DNA of 64,000 bases, taken from Planctomycetota bacterium. GTDB lineage: Bacteria > Planctomycetota > Planctomycetia > Pirellulales > PNKZ01. Both the position numbers and the translations under genes were made by a program. The notes under the pieces were generated by a model that was given only the letters and a program-made list of their open reading frames with translations, had not been told where the DNA came from and did not search any database. The number at the start of each line of letters is the position of its first letter. The stretch's first letter is position 1. The stretch is taken from assembly GCA_018242585.1 (NCBI GenBank), contig JAFEBQ010000009.1, forward strand, positions 1-64,000, read 5' to 3'. Shown here in pieces: positions 56,815-64,000 of this stretch.

Positions 56815-56841
56815 ACATAATTCAACTTCCGCACGCCACTC

Positions 56842-58971
56842 CTACCGCGTGAACGTCAACCGCGTCGTGTCGTTGATCGGGGCAAAGGCCAGCGACCCGT
56901 CCGGGTTCAACGTGATGTCGCTGATCATTGTGCCGCCCGAGTCAGGTTGCATCACCAGGTTGTTGCCGCGCACGATGTACGCGCCGGCCATTTCTTGCGC
57001 CTGCCCGTCGCGGGTGAACTGCCAAGTGAACTTGTCATCGCTCCCCAGGTTCATCTTGAACTTGCCGTCCTTGGTGTTCGACAGCCAATTGCCTTGCAGC
57101 TTGTCGAGCGGATAGGCCGGCTGGTCGTAGTTTGACGCCGCGCCACCTGAAGCTGACGACGCAGGGGCCGGCGCCCCAGGAGCAGACGCCGCGGGGACGG
57201 GCGTGCCATTTGCCGCCACGGCCTGGTCGGGCTGCGATCCGTACATCTGCAGCAACTGCGAGGACAGCTTGTCCTTGGGCTCGATCTGTGTGACCAGCTT
57301 CAACTGTTCGACCGCGGCGGCCTGCTGGTCGATGGTCACGTACTGATAAGCCAGCAAGAAATGCCCGTCGGCTTGCTTGGGGTTCGACTTCACGTAGGTC
57401 TCGAGCGCACGCAACTGCTTGGTGTAGTCGTCCTGGTTGCCGTAGAGCGAGATCATGGTCGTCCAGTCCCAGCCCGGCCCGCCGGCCAACACCGCGTGCA
57501 AAGTGGCGGCCGCTTCGCGGTATTGCCCCACGGCGAACAGGCAGAGCGCGCGGAACTCGTTCACCGCCGCGTCGCGCGGCGCTTGCTTCAAGACGTCGTT
57601 CGTCATCTGCAGCGCTTGGGCATATTGCCCGCTGTTGAAAGCCTGGCGCGCGGCGTCAAAGCCCTGCGTCACCGGATCGGCGGCGGTGTCGTCGGCCGGC
57701 GGCTGGTTCGACTGGTCGCCGATCACTGGCGAGTCGTACGCCGTCACCGACGCGGCACCGCCATAGTACGGGTTGTAATAGTCGCCGACGCCGAACGCGT
57801 AGTTCACGGCGTTCAGCCCCCACATCGTGGCGCCAAAGGCCATCGCCACCGGGTATTGATTCCACAGATAGTTCCAGCGGCCGCTCCCCCAGCACGGGCC
57901 ATAGCCGTTGTACCAACCCCAATTGCGCGACCAATGTCCGGCCGGTCCCCAATAACCGGCCCGTCCATAAGCGCCGCCGGCCCCGATCGCGCCGGTGTGT
58001 CCCCAGTAGCCGCCGTTGGGACCGTGAATGCCGGTGTGCCCCCAGTAGCCATTTGGTCCCCAGAAGCCAATGTGATTGATTTCGCCGCCGTTCGGGCCGG
58101 TCCATTCATTGTGATGCCAGCCGCTGTTTTGCAGGCTGTCAAACTTGTTGGCCAGGTCTTGATGCCGATCGGCGACACTGGCCTTGTTGCTGGCGTTCCA
58201 GCGCTCGCCACCACCGGCCGCGCCGGGGCCAGCGCGATCGCCGGCCATGCGATTGCCCGCGCCCCCTTGGTTCAGGTGCCCGGCCCCCGCACGTTCCCCC
58301 GCGCCGCCCGCCCCGACGCGCGAGCCGCCACCCAGACCGGGCAAGCTGCCGCCACCTTGATTGATTCGTTCGCCAGCGCCCCCCTGTCCTACGCGCGACA
58401 CGTCGCGCGTGCCAGCGCCACCTGCGCCAAATTCACCGCGATTGCCGAATTCTCCTCGGCCGCCCGCGCCACCTTGGCCGCGATTGCCGGCATTGAAATC
58501 GCGAGTGATCGCGCCACCCGTGGGAATCTGCCCGCGCGAGCCCATATCAAACGCTCCGCGATCACCGGCGTTGTGAACCAGGTTCGAGCGCCCCGCCCCG
58601 CCGCTGTTCTCAAAGCTTGGCAGCCGGGTGTTGTTCTGCGAGCGCATCCCCTGCCCCGACAGACCTCCGCCCCCTTGGTAACCGCGGCCCGCGCCGCCGC
58701 TCGAAAAACCGCCACCACCCGAGAAGTTGCCGCCGCCAAAACCACCACCATTGAAGTTACCACCACCCCGGTAGCCACCACCCCCCGAGAAGCCGCCGCC
58801 TCCCATGCCGCCGCGCATCCCTCCACCACCCATGCCACCACCTCCCATGCCGCCGCGCATGCCGCCCCCTCCGCCCCCTCGGCCGCCGCCGCCACGAGCA
58901 AAGACCAAGGGACAAGCGATCGCCAGCCCCAATGCGGCGATCAAGCTTCCTCGAACGAACTTCGTCTGCAT
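56842..58971 (-). CDS. Secreted Gly-rich protein with W-G-P-N-G repeats and TPR
   Basis: The protein has 709 residues. A signal peptide (about 1-25) is followed by a very Gly-rich low-complexity region (about 26-265) with short GGGGF/GGGM and GGAGERA-type repeats. Next comes a Trp/Gly/Asn/His region (about 290-360) in which WGPNG, HGPNG and WGHTG recur. TPR-like helices (about 430-600; YAQALQMTNDVLKQAPRDAA) precede a C-terminal lipocalin-like beta domain (about 625-709; LQGNWLSNTKDGKFKMNLG). I recognise no single family. A surface or wall-associated role is a guess from composition. The Gly-rich part makes a long open frame on the opposite strand, which I reject. Confidence 0.82.
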   Translation of the reverse strand: MQTKFVRGSLIAALGLAIACPLVFARGGGGRGGGGGGMRGGMGGGGMGGGGMRGGMGGGGFSGGGGYRGGGNFNGGGFGGGNFSGGGGFSSGGAGRGYQGGGGLSGQGMRSQNNTRLPSFENSGGAGRSNLVHNAGDRGAFDMGSRGQIPTGGAITRDFNAGNRGQGGAGGRGEFGNRGEFGAGGAGTRDVSRVGQGGAGERINQGGGSLPGLGGGSRVGAGGAGERAGAGHLNQGGAGNRMAGDRAGPGAAGGGERWNASNKASVADRHQDLANKFDSLQNSGWHHNEWTGPNGGEINHIGFWGPNGYWGHTGIHGPNGGYWGHTGAIGAGGAYGRAGYWGPAGHWSRNWGWYNGYGPCWGSGRWNYLWNQYPVAMAFGATMWGLNAVNYAFGVGDYYNPYYGGAASVTAYDSPVIGDQSNQPPADDTAADPVTQGFDAARQAFNSGQYAQALQMTNDVLKQAPRDAAVNEFRALCLFAVGQYREAAATLHAVLAGGPGWDWTTMISLYGNQDDYTKQLRALETYVKSNPKQADGHFLLAYQYVTIDQQAAAVEQLKLVTQIEPKDKLSSQLLQMYGSQPDQAVAANGTPVPAASAPGAPAPASSASGGAASNYDQPAYPLDKLQGNWLSNTKDGKFKMNLGSDDKFTWQFTRDGQAQEMAGAYIVRGNNLVMQPDSGGTMISDITLNPDGSLAFAPINDTTRLTFTR

Positions 58972-59038
58972 GGCATTTCCTTTGGCAACGGCGAGATCAA
59001 GTATTGAAACGAGTCACCGGCGACGACTGGTTTGCTGG

Positions 59039-59959
59039 TTACTTGGCGCTTTCCGGCTGGGGCGGTTGACGCACGACGCGATGCATTTCATCGGGCACGC
59101 TCTCGCCACCGCGCAACGCCCCCTCGGTGCGTACGACTAAGGCGTCCTTCCCATCGGGCGAGTAGGTGAGCGTCGACAAGACGCGCGTCCCTGCCAGGTC
59201 GACGCCACTCAGGTCGACCGACCACGCGCCGTCCGCGCTTTCGCGCCACCAACCTTCGGCCGCGCAACCGCTGGCGTCAAAGACCCACGAGCGGAACTGC
59301 TTGCGTTCGGCGTCCCAGCCAATGCGATGCGAGCCTTGCAGCCCGCGCCGCTCGGCGCGCTTGAGCGAGAAGCTGCTGAGCAGGTAGTTACCATCCTCGG
59401 ACCAACTCCAACGAGTGTCGATCACACTGCCGCGCACTTCTTCGCGCCACGCGCCGACCAGCCAACCGAGGGCTTGCAGCCGGTCGTGCGGGCTGACCCG
59501 ATCGGGTTCCAGGTCGCGCACACTGGCCAACAGCCAAGCGCCGTCCGATTGGCGGACGTGAGTGGCGGTATAGCGGGTCTGGCTGCTGGCACCGTCGGGG
59601 GCCGTGAAGGTCGACACCCCTTCCTCGACGACGACCCCGTCGGCTACCGGACGAATGGAGGTCAACTCGATCTTCACGGCCCCTTGCCGGTCCAGCGCGA
59701 AGGCCGCTACGTATTCGGCCTCGATCGCATCGCGACCATGAAAGACCGTCCCGTCGGCATCAACGTATTCGGCCTGGGGCGTGAACAGCAGGGCAAGCGC
59801 CTTGGCGTCCCGGGCTTCATAAGCCTTGGTATATCGCGCGACGGTCTTCTCGATCTGGGCCTGTAAGTCATCGGCCGCCGGCTCGGCGGCACGTGCGGCC
59901 CATTGCGCCGCGGCCACGGCCAGAACGCAACCACCAATGGCCAAAAGAAAGCGTTTCAT
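59039..59959 (-). CDS. Secreted SnoaL/NTF2-like (DUF4440/SgcJ-type) protein
   Basis: The protein has 306 residues from the ATG at 59959, which starts a signal peptide (MKRFLLAIGGCVLAVAAAQW); the frame is open to 60088. The N-terminal NTF2-like domain (about 30-155) has VARYTKAYEARDAKALALLF, the FHGRDAIEAEY helix and a final VRQSDGAWLLASV, as in the SgcJ/EcaC group. The second half (about 170-300) is a lipocalin-like beta sheet: WLVGAWREEV, WSWSEDGNYLLSSFSL and GLQGSHRIGWDA. The pairing recurs in planctomycetes; ligand and function are unknown. It lies 67 bp upstream of the Gly-rich gene on the same strand. Confidence 0.85.
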   Translation of the reverse strand: MKRFLLAIGGCVLAVAAAQWAARAAEPAADDLQAQIEKTVARYTKAYEARDAKALALLFTPQAEYVDADGTVFHGRDAIEAEYVAAFALDRQGAVKIELTSIRPVADGVVVEEGVSTFTAPDGASSQTRYTATHVRQSDGAWLLASVRDLEPDRVSPHDRLQALGWLVGAWREEVRGSVIDTRWSWSEDGNYLLSSFSLKRAERRGLQGSHRIGWDAERKQFRSWVFDASGCAAEGWWRESADGAWSVDLSGVDLAGTRVLSTLTYSPDGKDALVVRTEGALRGGESVPDEMHRVVRQPPQPESAK

Positions 59960-60103
59960 CGTCCGCCATGCTCCCCAACAAAGATAAGAATCGGGCTGGC
60001 CTGTTTCCTTTTGTTCTACGGGGGCGTCCGCAGCCGGGCAAGCGAATCTACCCAAACATCGACACGATTTGATTGGGCACGCTGGCAAGATTCTGAAACA
60101 GCC

Positions 60104-60203
60104 GTAGGTCAGGCTTCAGCCTGACGAAAATGTGTGAGCAAACCGCTTGCGGTCACATTCGCGAAAGGTGACCACAATGATGTCAGGCCAAGGCCTGACC
60201 TAC
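60104..60203. repeat. 100-bp element with paired hairpins, related in layout
   Basis: The outer arms GTAGGTCAGGC and GCCTGACCTAC are perfect inverted repeats. Each end also forms its own hairpin (GTCAGGC-TTCA-GCCTGAC and GTCAGGCC-AA-GGCCTGAC). It has the same end-hairpin design and size as the 116-bp repeats but a different sequence. Only one copy is seen. Confidence 0.65.
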
Positions 60204-60221
60204 GAAGCTACGAAAAGGATC

Positions 60222-60336
60222 GGTAGCCCAGACAACTGGCTTATCTGGGCGGCGCAGCCGCAAGAGGGTTCAGGACCGGTGTTCCATTGCCCGCTTGTCA
60301 CTGCGCGACACCGACAACCAGTTGTCGGTGCTACCC
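60222..60336 (+). repeat. 115-bp palindromic repeat, copy B
   Basis: It runs from GGTAGCCC to GTGCTACCC. The left hairpin is slightly imperfect (CCCAGACAA against TTATCTGGG), and the right hairpin CACCGACAA/TTGTCGGTG is perfect. The core is nearly the same as in copies A and C. It lies 4 bp before a long inverted repeat, in the 568-bp gap 59960-60527, which holds no gene. Confidence 0.9.
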
Positions 60337-60340
60337 GCTT

Positions 60341-60417
60341 GCCGTCATTCCCGCGCAGGCGGGAATCTAGGGGTGACGGCCTAGCGTCTAGATTCCCGCC
60401 TGCGCGGGAATGACGGC
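60341..60417. repeat. Long perfect inverted repeat, copy 1
   Basis: Two 30-bp arms (60341-60370 and 60388-60417) are exact reverse complements across a 17-bp spacer. Each arm contains CATTCCCGCGCAGGCGGGAA, itself a hairpin (TTCCCGC/GCGGGAA). It is nearly the same as the copy at 62653. Confidence 0.92.
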
Positions 60418-60527
60418 GACAGGGCGTGGCTTCTTGCCGCGCTCGCTTAAAACTTGCCGCGCCCTGTGCCGCGGCTTAGGCTATACCATCACGCCCCGCC
60501 CCTACCCGCCTGCCCTGGAGTTCTCGC

Positions 60528-61841
60528 ATGTCTCTCGACACTCGTTCGACGCGCCGCCAAATATTGCTGGCCTCGGCCGCCGCGACTGCGGCCACCACGA
60601 TCTCAAACATTGTCCCCTCAGCTTTCGCGCGCGATGGCAAGACCGCGCCGAGCGATAAGCTGGCGCTGGGCGTGATTGGCATTGGGCCGCGCTGCACGTA
60701 CGACCTGAAGGCGATGCTCGCGTTCGAGGACATTCGCTGCGTCGCCATCGCCGATGTCCAGGCCGTCCGCCGCGACGCCGGCAAGGCCCTTGTCGACGGC
60801 CATTACGGCAACTCGGACCTCCGGCTGTACCAGGACTTTCGCGAACTGCTCGCGCGCCAGGATATCGACGCGGTGCTGATCGCCACCGGCGACCGCTGGC
60901 ACGCGCCGGCGTCGATCATGGCGGCCCAGGCCGGCAAGGACGTGTACAGCGAAAAGCCGTGCGGCATCACCATTGGCGCGTGTCAGGAGCTGGCCGACAC
61001 CATCACCAAAACCAAGCGCGTGTTTCAGGCCGGCACGCAGCGCCGCAGCGTGCCGAACTTCCAGCAAGCGGTCAACTTGGTCCACAGCGGCAAGCTCGGC
61101 AAGCTTCGCACCATGCACGCCTCGGTCTACAAGCCGACGCTCGACAACACCTGGCTCCCCGCCGAGCCGCAGCCGACGCGCGAGGTGTGCGACTGGAACA
61201 TGTGGCTGGGCCCGGCCCCGTGGCGCCCCTACAACAAGCAATACCTGGGTCGCGGCTGGCGCGGGCAATGGGACTTTGACTCGGGCGCTCGCATTCTCGA
61301 TTGGGGCGCCCACACGGTCGATCTGTGCCAGTGGGCGAACCAGGCCGACGACACCGTACCGATCGAGTACGAGCCGACGGTCAATAACATCGTTTGCACC
61401 TACGCGAACGGCGTGAAGTTGATCATCGACTTCTTGCCCGAGGCGTTCGGCAAACGCGAGCCGTTTTACATCACGCGCCTGGGCACCTGCCCGGTTCGCT
61501 TCATCGGCGACCTGGGCTCGGTCGAGACCGGCGACGAAGGCGAAATGGTCGTCACGCCCGAAGCGTTGCAGAAGGAGCTGCCCGAAACGGCCAAGCGCGT
61601 CCGCGGACTCGACGTCTCGGCGCACGCCCGCGACTTTTTCGATTGCATCCGCACGCGCGGCAAGCCGGCCGCCAATCAGGACGTGATGCGACGCTCGCAC
61701 ATCGCGTCGCACGCGGCGGCCATCGCGTGGATCATGCAGCGCAAGCTGAAGTTCGATCCGGTCAAGGAAGAGTTTATCGACGCCTCGGACGCGAACGTCC
61801 TACGCACAAGAGCCGCCCGCGATTGGGCCGCGTTTGCGTAG
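60528..61841 (+). CDS. Gfo/Idh/MocA family oxidoreductase, Tat-exported
   Basis: The protein has 437 residues with a twin-arginine signal (TRRQILLASAAATAATTI). The NAD(P)-binding Rossmann fold begins LGVIGIGPRC, the family motif is seen as YSEKPCG (Glu-Lys-Pro, about 143), and the C-terminal domain includes WDFDSGARILDWGAHTVDLC, where the His is in the usual catalytic place. Planctomycetes have many exported members that act on sugars or sugar derivatives with a tightly held cofactor. It is monocistronic and preceded by repeat DNA. Substrate unknown. Confidence 0.93.
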   Translation: MSLDTRSTRRQILLASAAATAATTISNIVPSAFARDGKTAPSDKLALGVIGIGPRCTYDLKAMLAFEDIRCVAIADVQAVRRDAGKALVDGHYGNSDLRLYQDFRELLARQDIDAVLIATGDRWHAPASIMAAQAGKDVYSEKPCGITIGACQELADTITKTKRVFQAGTQRRSVPNFQQAVNLVHSGKLGKLRTMHASVYKPTLDNTWLPAEPQPTREVCDWNMWLGPAPWRPYNKQYLGRGWRGQWDFDSGARILDWGAHTVDLCQWANQADDTVPIEYEPTVNNIVCTYANGVKLIIDFLPEAFGKREPFYITRLGTCPVRFIGDLGSVETGDEGEMVVTPEALQKELPETAKRVRGLDVSAHARDFFDCIRTRGKPAANQDVMRRSHIASHAAAIAWIMQRKLKFDPVKEEFIDASDANVLRTRAARDWAAFA

Positions 61842-61988
61842 GCGACAGCCGACACGAACGAGAATACGTCGTTGTGAATCAGACGGGACCGGGTCATTCT
61901 CTAATTGGACTTGCCCCTTGCCCCCGTTTTCGTCTCGCATCGCAATCTGTCTTGCATCGAACGGGGTGGGCCAACTTGTCCAAGCATT

Positions 61989-62459
61989 ATGAAACGCACC
62001 ATCCTCGTGAGTTCAATTCTCGTTCCATTTGGGTTCATTGCAGCGATCTTTTTTACAGGAATTGGGCCTCCCACCGGGGAAAGCGCGGTTGGATGGTCCA
62101 TTGGCGAAACGGAGTTCCGCATCGACTTCGGATACTCGCTATGGGGCCTAAAGCTACGTTATGCCATCGTGCGGTCATGGCCGAAAGACGCGAGGCTAGA
62201 AGAGCGAATTAACGATCCGCGTGTGGGAAGAGATTATCTTGGACGACGTCTTGTTCGAGCAGAAAATGGAAAATTGGTGCAGCCCGGGTCCGAAGGCACT
62301 GTGTATCTGTTCGATGGCGCGGCGATCAAAACTATGCGAGTCCAGATGAACGAGCATGACGATACAGTTGGTCTCAATACAGCGCAGAATTTGGACGAAG
62401 TATGGGCCCACTTCCGGCGATTTGAGGTAGGCAAAGTGGGCGGCGCGGCCAATCAATGA
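61989..62459 (+). CDS. Hypothetical membrane-anchored protein
   Basis: The protein has 156 residues from the ATG at 61989 (MKRTILVSSILVPFGFIAAI), a signal peptide or anchor; the frame is open to 61905 but without signal-like sequence. The remainder is a mixed domain with WSIGETEFRIDFGYSLWGLK and a C-terminal helix LDEVWAHFRRFEVGK. I recognise no family. Base composition is lower in GC than that of the flanking genes, especially in the first third, which could mark recent arrival. It sits between an oxidoreductase gene and repeat-rich DNA. Confidence 0.65.
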   Translation: MKRTILVSSILVPFGFIAAIFFTGIGPPTGESAVGWSIGETEFRIDFGYSLWGLKLRYAIVRSWPKDARLEERINDPRVGRDYLGRRLVRAENGKLVQPGSEGTVYLFDGAAIKTMRVQMNEHDDTVGLNTAQNLDEVWAHFRRFEVGKVGGAANQ

Positions 62460-62519
62460 GCGTGGGATTGCCCTGCCAACTGCACAAAGTGGGACCGTGC
62501 CCCTCGGTGGACATCGAGC

Positions 62520-62635
62520 GGGTAGCCCGGACAACTTGCTTGTCTGGGCGGCGCAGCCGCAAGAGGGTTCAGGACCGGTATTCCATCGCCCTCTTGTCGC
62601 TGCGCGACACCGACAACCAGTTGTCGGTGCTACCC
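62520..62635 (+). repeat. 116-bp palindromic repeat, copy C
   Basis: It has perfect GGGTAGC and GCTACCC ends. The left hairpin is CCCGGACAA against TTGTCTGGG, the middle GCGGC-GCA-GCCGC, and the right hairpin CACCGACAA/TTGTCGGTG. It has the same orientation as copy B and is likewise followed by the long inverted repeat, here after 17 bp. Confidence 0.9.
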
Positions 62636-62652
62636 AAATTTCAACAGGCGCA

Positions 62653-62726
62653 CCGTCATTCCCGCGCAGGCGGGAATCTAGGGGCGCGGCTTAATGTCTA
62701 GATTCCCGCCTGCGCGGGAATGACGG
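62653..62726. repeat. Long perfect inverted repeat, copy 2
   Basis: The arms 62653-62681 and 62698-62726 are exact 29-bp reverse complements with a 16-bp spacer. The arm sequence equals that of copy 1; the spacer differs. It ends 60 bp after the ada stop on the opposite strand and could also act as a barrier to transcription. Confidence 0.92.
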
Positions 62727-62786
62727 CTCCAAGGGCTACGCTGCAACGAATTGAAAGCCGCCCGGCCGCAGTCGATGCCGTCGACC

Positions 62787-63899
62787 TTACGACCGTCGCG
62801 GCGCGTTTCGCGCAGCGACATCTTGCTCGCGCAGCAGCAGTGCTCGTTTGCGGTCGATGCCCCAGCGATACCCCGAAAGGGAGCCATCGGTACGGACGAC
62901 GCGATGGCACGGGATGGCGACGGCCAGGGCGTTGGCGGCGCACGCTCCGGCGACGGCGCGCACGCCGTTTGGATGGCCGATCTTTCGGGCGACCTCCGTA
63001 TAACTCACCGTCGTGCCGATGGGGATCGCGCGCAGCGCTTCCCATACTTGCTGTTGGAAGGCCGTGCCGCGGATATCGAGCGGCAAGGCCAGTCCACGCG
63101 AAGGGTCATCGACAAAGCCGACGACGCGGGCCACCCAGGTTTCGAACTCGGCGTCGCCCCCCACCAGTTCCGCTCCTTGAAAGCGGTTCTGCAAGTCGCG
63201 CGTCAGCGCGTCGGCATCGTCGCCAATCAGAATAGCGCAGATTCCCCGCGGCGTGGCGGCGACCAGAATCGCCCCCAGCCAGCATTGCCCCACGGCAAAG
63301 CGAATGGTCGTGTTCTTGCCTCGCTCGCGAAAGGCGGTCGGTGTCATGCCGAGCGTGGCCGCCGACGATTCGTAAAGTCGGCTGTTTGATGAGTAGCCGG
63401 CCCCGTAAATCGCGGCCGCGACAGTCGGGCGCTGGGACAACTCATCGCGCAGTCGCTTCACGCGCTGGGCGGCCGCGTATTGGCGCGGCGTGATGCCGGT
63501 CTGGGCTTTGAACAAACGGTGCAAGTGATAGGTGCTCATCTCGGCCACTTCGGCGAGTTCGCTCAGGCTGGGGACTGACTCGGCAGCCTCGATGTAGCGG
63601 CAGACCTTCGCGACCAGGGCGGCTTGAAGCTCGGCGAGGCTCGCCTCGTCGGGGCGACAGCGGCGACACGGCCGAAAGCCGGCCGCGCGGGCTGCCTGGG
63701 GCGTATCGTGAAACGTGACGTTCTTTCTGAGGGGCAATCGCGCCGCGCAGTTGGGCCGACAGTAGACGCCCGTCGTGCTGACCGAGTAATAGAAAGCGCC
63801 GTCGGCGGCTGGATCGCGCTCGACGACGGCACGCCAACGCTGGTCGTCGGTGCGGAACGCTCGCTGCCTCTGTATGGGTCGCTTTCGAGTGGCCTTCAT
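62787..63899 (-). CDS. ada: Bifunctional Ada: alkylation sensor, AraC-type regulator and O6-methylguanine-DNA methyltransferase
   Basis: The protein has 370 residues in the full E. coli Ada layout. The N-terminal zinc domain has Cys47, Cys51, Cys78 and Cys81, a constant offset of nine from E. coli Cys38, 42, 69 and 72; Cys47 accepts methyl from phosphotriesters. An AraC-type helix-turn-helix (about 95-190) includes STYHLHRLFKAQTGITPRQY. The C-terminal methyltransferase (about 200-360) has the active-site Cys331 in IPCHRVV and the upstream QQQVWEALRAIPIG. It repairs O6-methylguanine and, when methylated, activates its own and other repair genes. It is read alone; no alkB or alkA neighbour is in the window. 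Confidence 0.97.
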   Translation of the reverse strand: MKATRKRPIQRQRAFRTDDQRWRAVVERDPAADGAFYYSVSTTGVYCRPNCAARLPLRKNVTFHDTPQAARAAGFRPCRRCRPDEASLAELQAALVAKVCRYIEAAESVPSLSELAEVAEMSTYHLHRLFKAQTGITPRQYAAAQRVKRLRDELSQRPTVAAAIYGAGYSSNSRLYESSAATLGMTPTAFRERGKNTTIRFAVGQCWLGAILVAATPRGICAILIGDDADALTRDLQNRFQGAELVGGDAEFETWVARVVGFVDDPSRGLALPLDIRGTAFQQQVWEALRAIPIGTTVSYTEVARKIGHPNGVRAVAGACAANALAVAIPCHRVVRTDGSLSGYRWGIDRKRALLLREQDVAARNAPRRS

Positions 63900-64000
63900 A
63901 GTCGCGTTCTCGCCGCTCTCGGCTTACTAAGTCGCGTCGCTGATCTTCACTGTCTTGGAAGTCTATCCGCGCAAGAACGCGACGGCACTCCGGTTCTTGC

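Noticed and set aside
57361-59007. 548-codon open frame on the plus strand
   Set aside because: It is the antisense of the Gly-rich protein gene; GC-rich Gly codons (GGN) give stop-free Ala/Pro/Thr on the other strand. The translation has no domain and no start context.
60341-62726. CRISPR-like palindromic repeats
   Set aside because: Only two widely separated copies exist, with no regular spacers and no cas genes; the units are long inverted repeats.

Overview
The window reads as chromosomal DNA of a planctomycete, probably of the Pirellulales. The clues are GC-rich coding sequence, two sets of paired DUF1549/DUF1553 and DUF1501 genes, DUF1571, EF-hand and PQQ-propeller secreted proteins, an ECF sigma factor next to a Ser/Thr kinase with leucine-rich repeats, and many signal-transduction genes. 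This placement rests on gene content only. I see no rRNA, tRNA, CRISPR array, prophage or insertion sequence.

Region 1 (1-8.2 kb) is a regulatory block. It holds a free HPt protein, an NtrC-type sigma-54 activator, a hybrid histidine kinase whose membrane domain matches the plant ETR1 ethylene-binding site residue for residue, CsrA, a BON protein, a DUF1571 protein, a 55-residue DUF1328 membrane protein, a lone receiver protein and a secreted hypothetical. Five intergenic regions here each carry a -24/-12 element of the sigma-54 type with exact GG-N10-GC spacing. They lie upstream of the activator, the kinase, csrA, the DUF1328 gene and the lone receiver. This looks like a compact sigma-54 regulon that includes its own activator.

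Region 2 (8.2-20 kb) has a TonB-dependent receptor divergent from an operon of a PhyH-family oxygenase, an MFS carrier, an ArsI-like VOC protein fused to half of a methyltransferase, and a PQQ-like propeller. A three-gene DUF1549, DUF1501, EF-hand operon follows on the minus strand.

Region 3 (20-38.3 kb) is signalling again. It starts with a degraded kinase fragment, a candidate small gene with a terminator, and a partner-switching set (receiver plus anti-sigma-type ATPase, STAS protein, receiver plus PP2C phosphatase). Next is a Wsp-like chemosensory operon (CheW, CheR-TPR, CheW, PilJ-type receptor, CheA-REC, CheB) that ends in a six-module hybrid kinase where Wsp systems have WspR. An ECF sigma factor and a zinc-finger/kinase/LRR membrane protein close the region.

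Region 4 (38.3-64 kb) is metabolic and secretory. It contains a RoxA-like dihaem cytochrome, an SDR dehydrogenase, an FAD oxidoreductase, a beta-lactamase-fold hydrolase, a double esterase fused to an SMP-30 propeller, an SGNH hydrolase, a PSCyt1/DUF1549/DUF1553 plus DUF1501 pair followed by the severed tail of a sulfatase, a PQQ propeller, a Gly-rich TPR protein, an NTF2-like protein, a Gfo/Idh/MocA oxidoreductase, a hypothetical and Ada. The gaps of its last 8 kb hold a family of about 115-bp palindromic repeats and two copies of a long inverted repeat.
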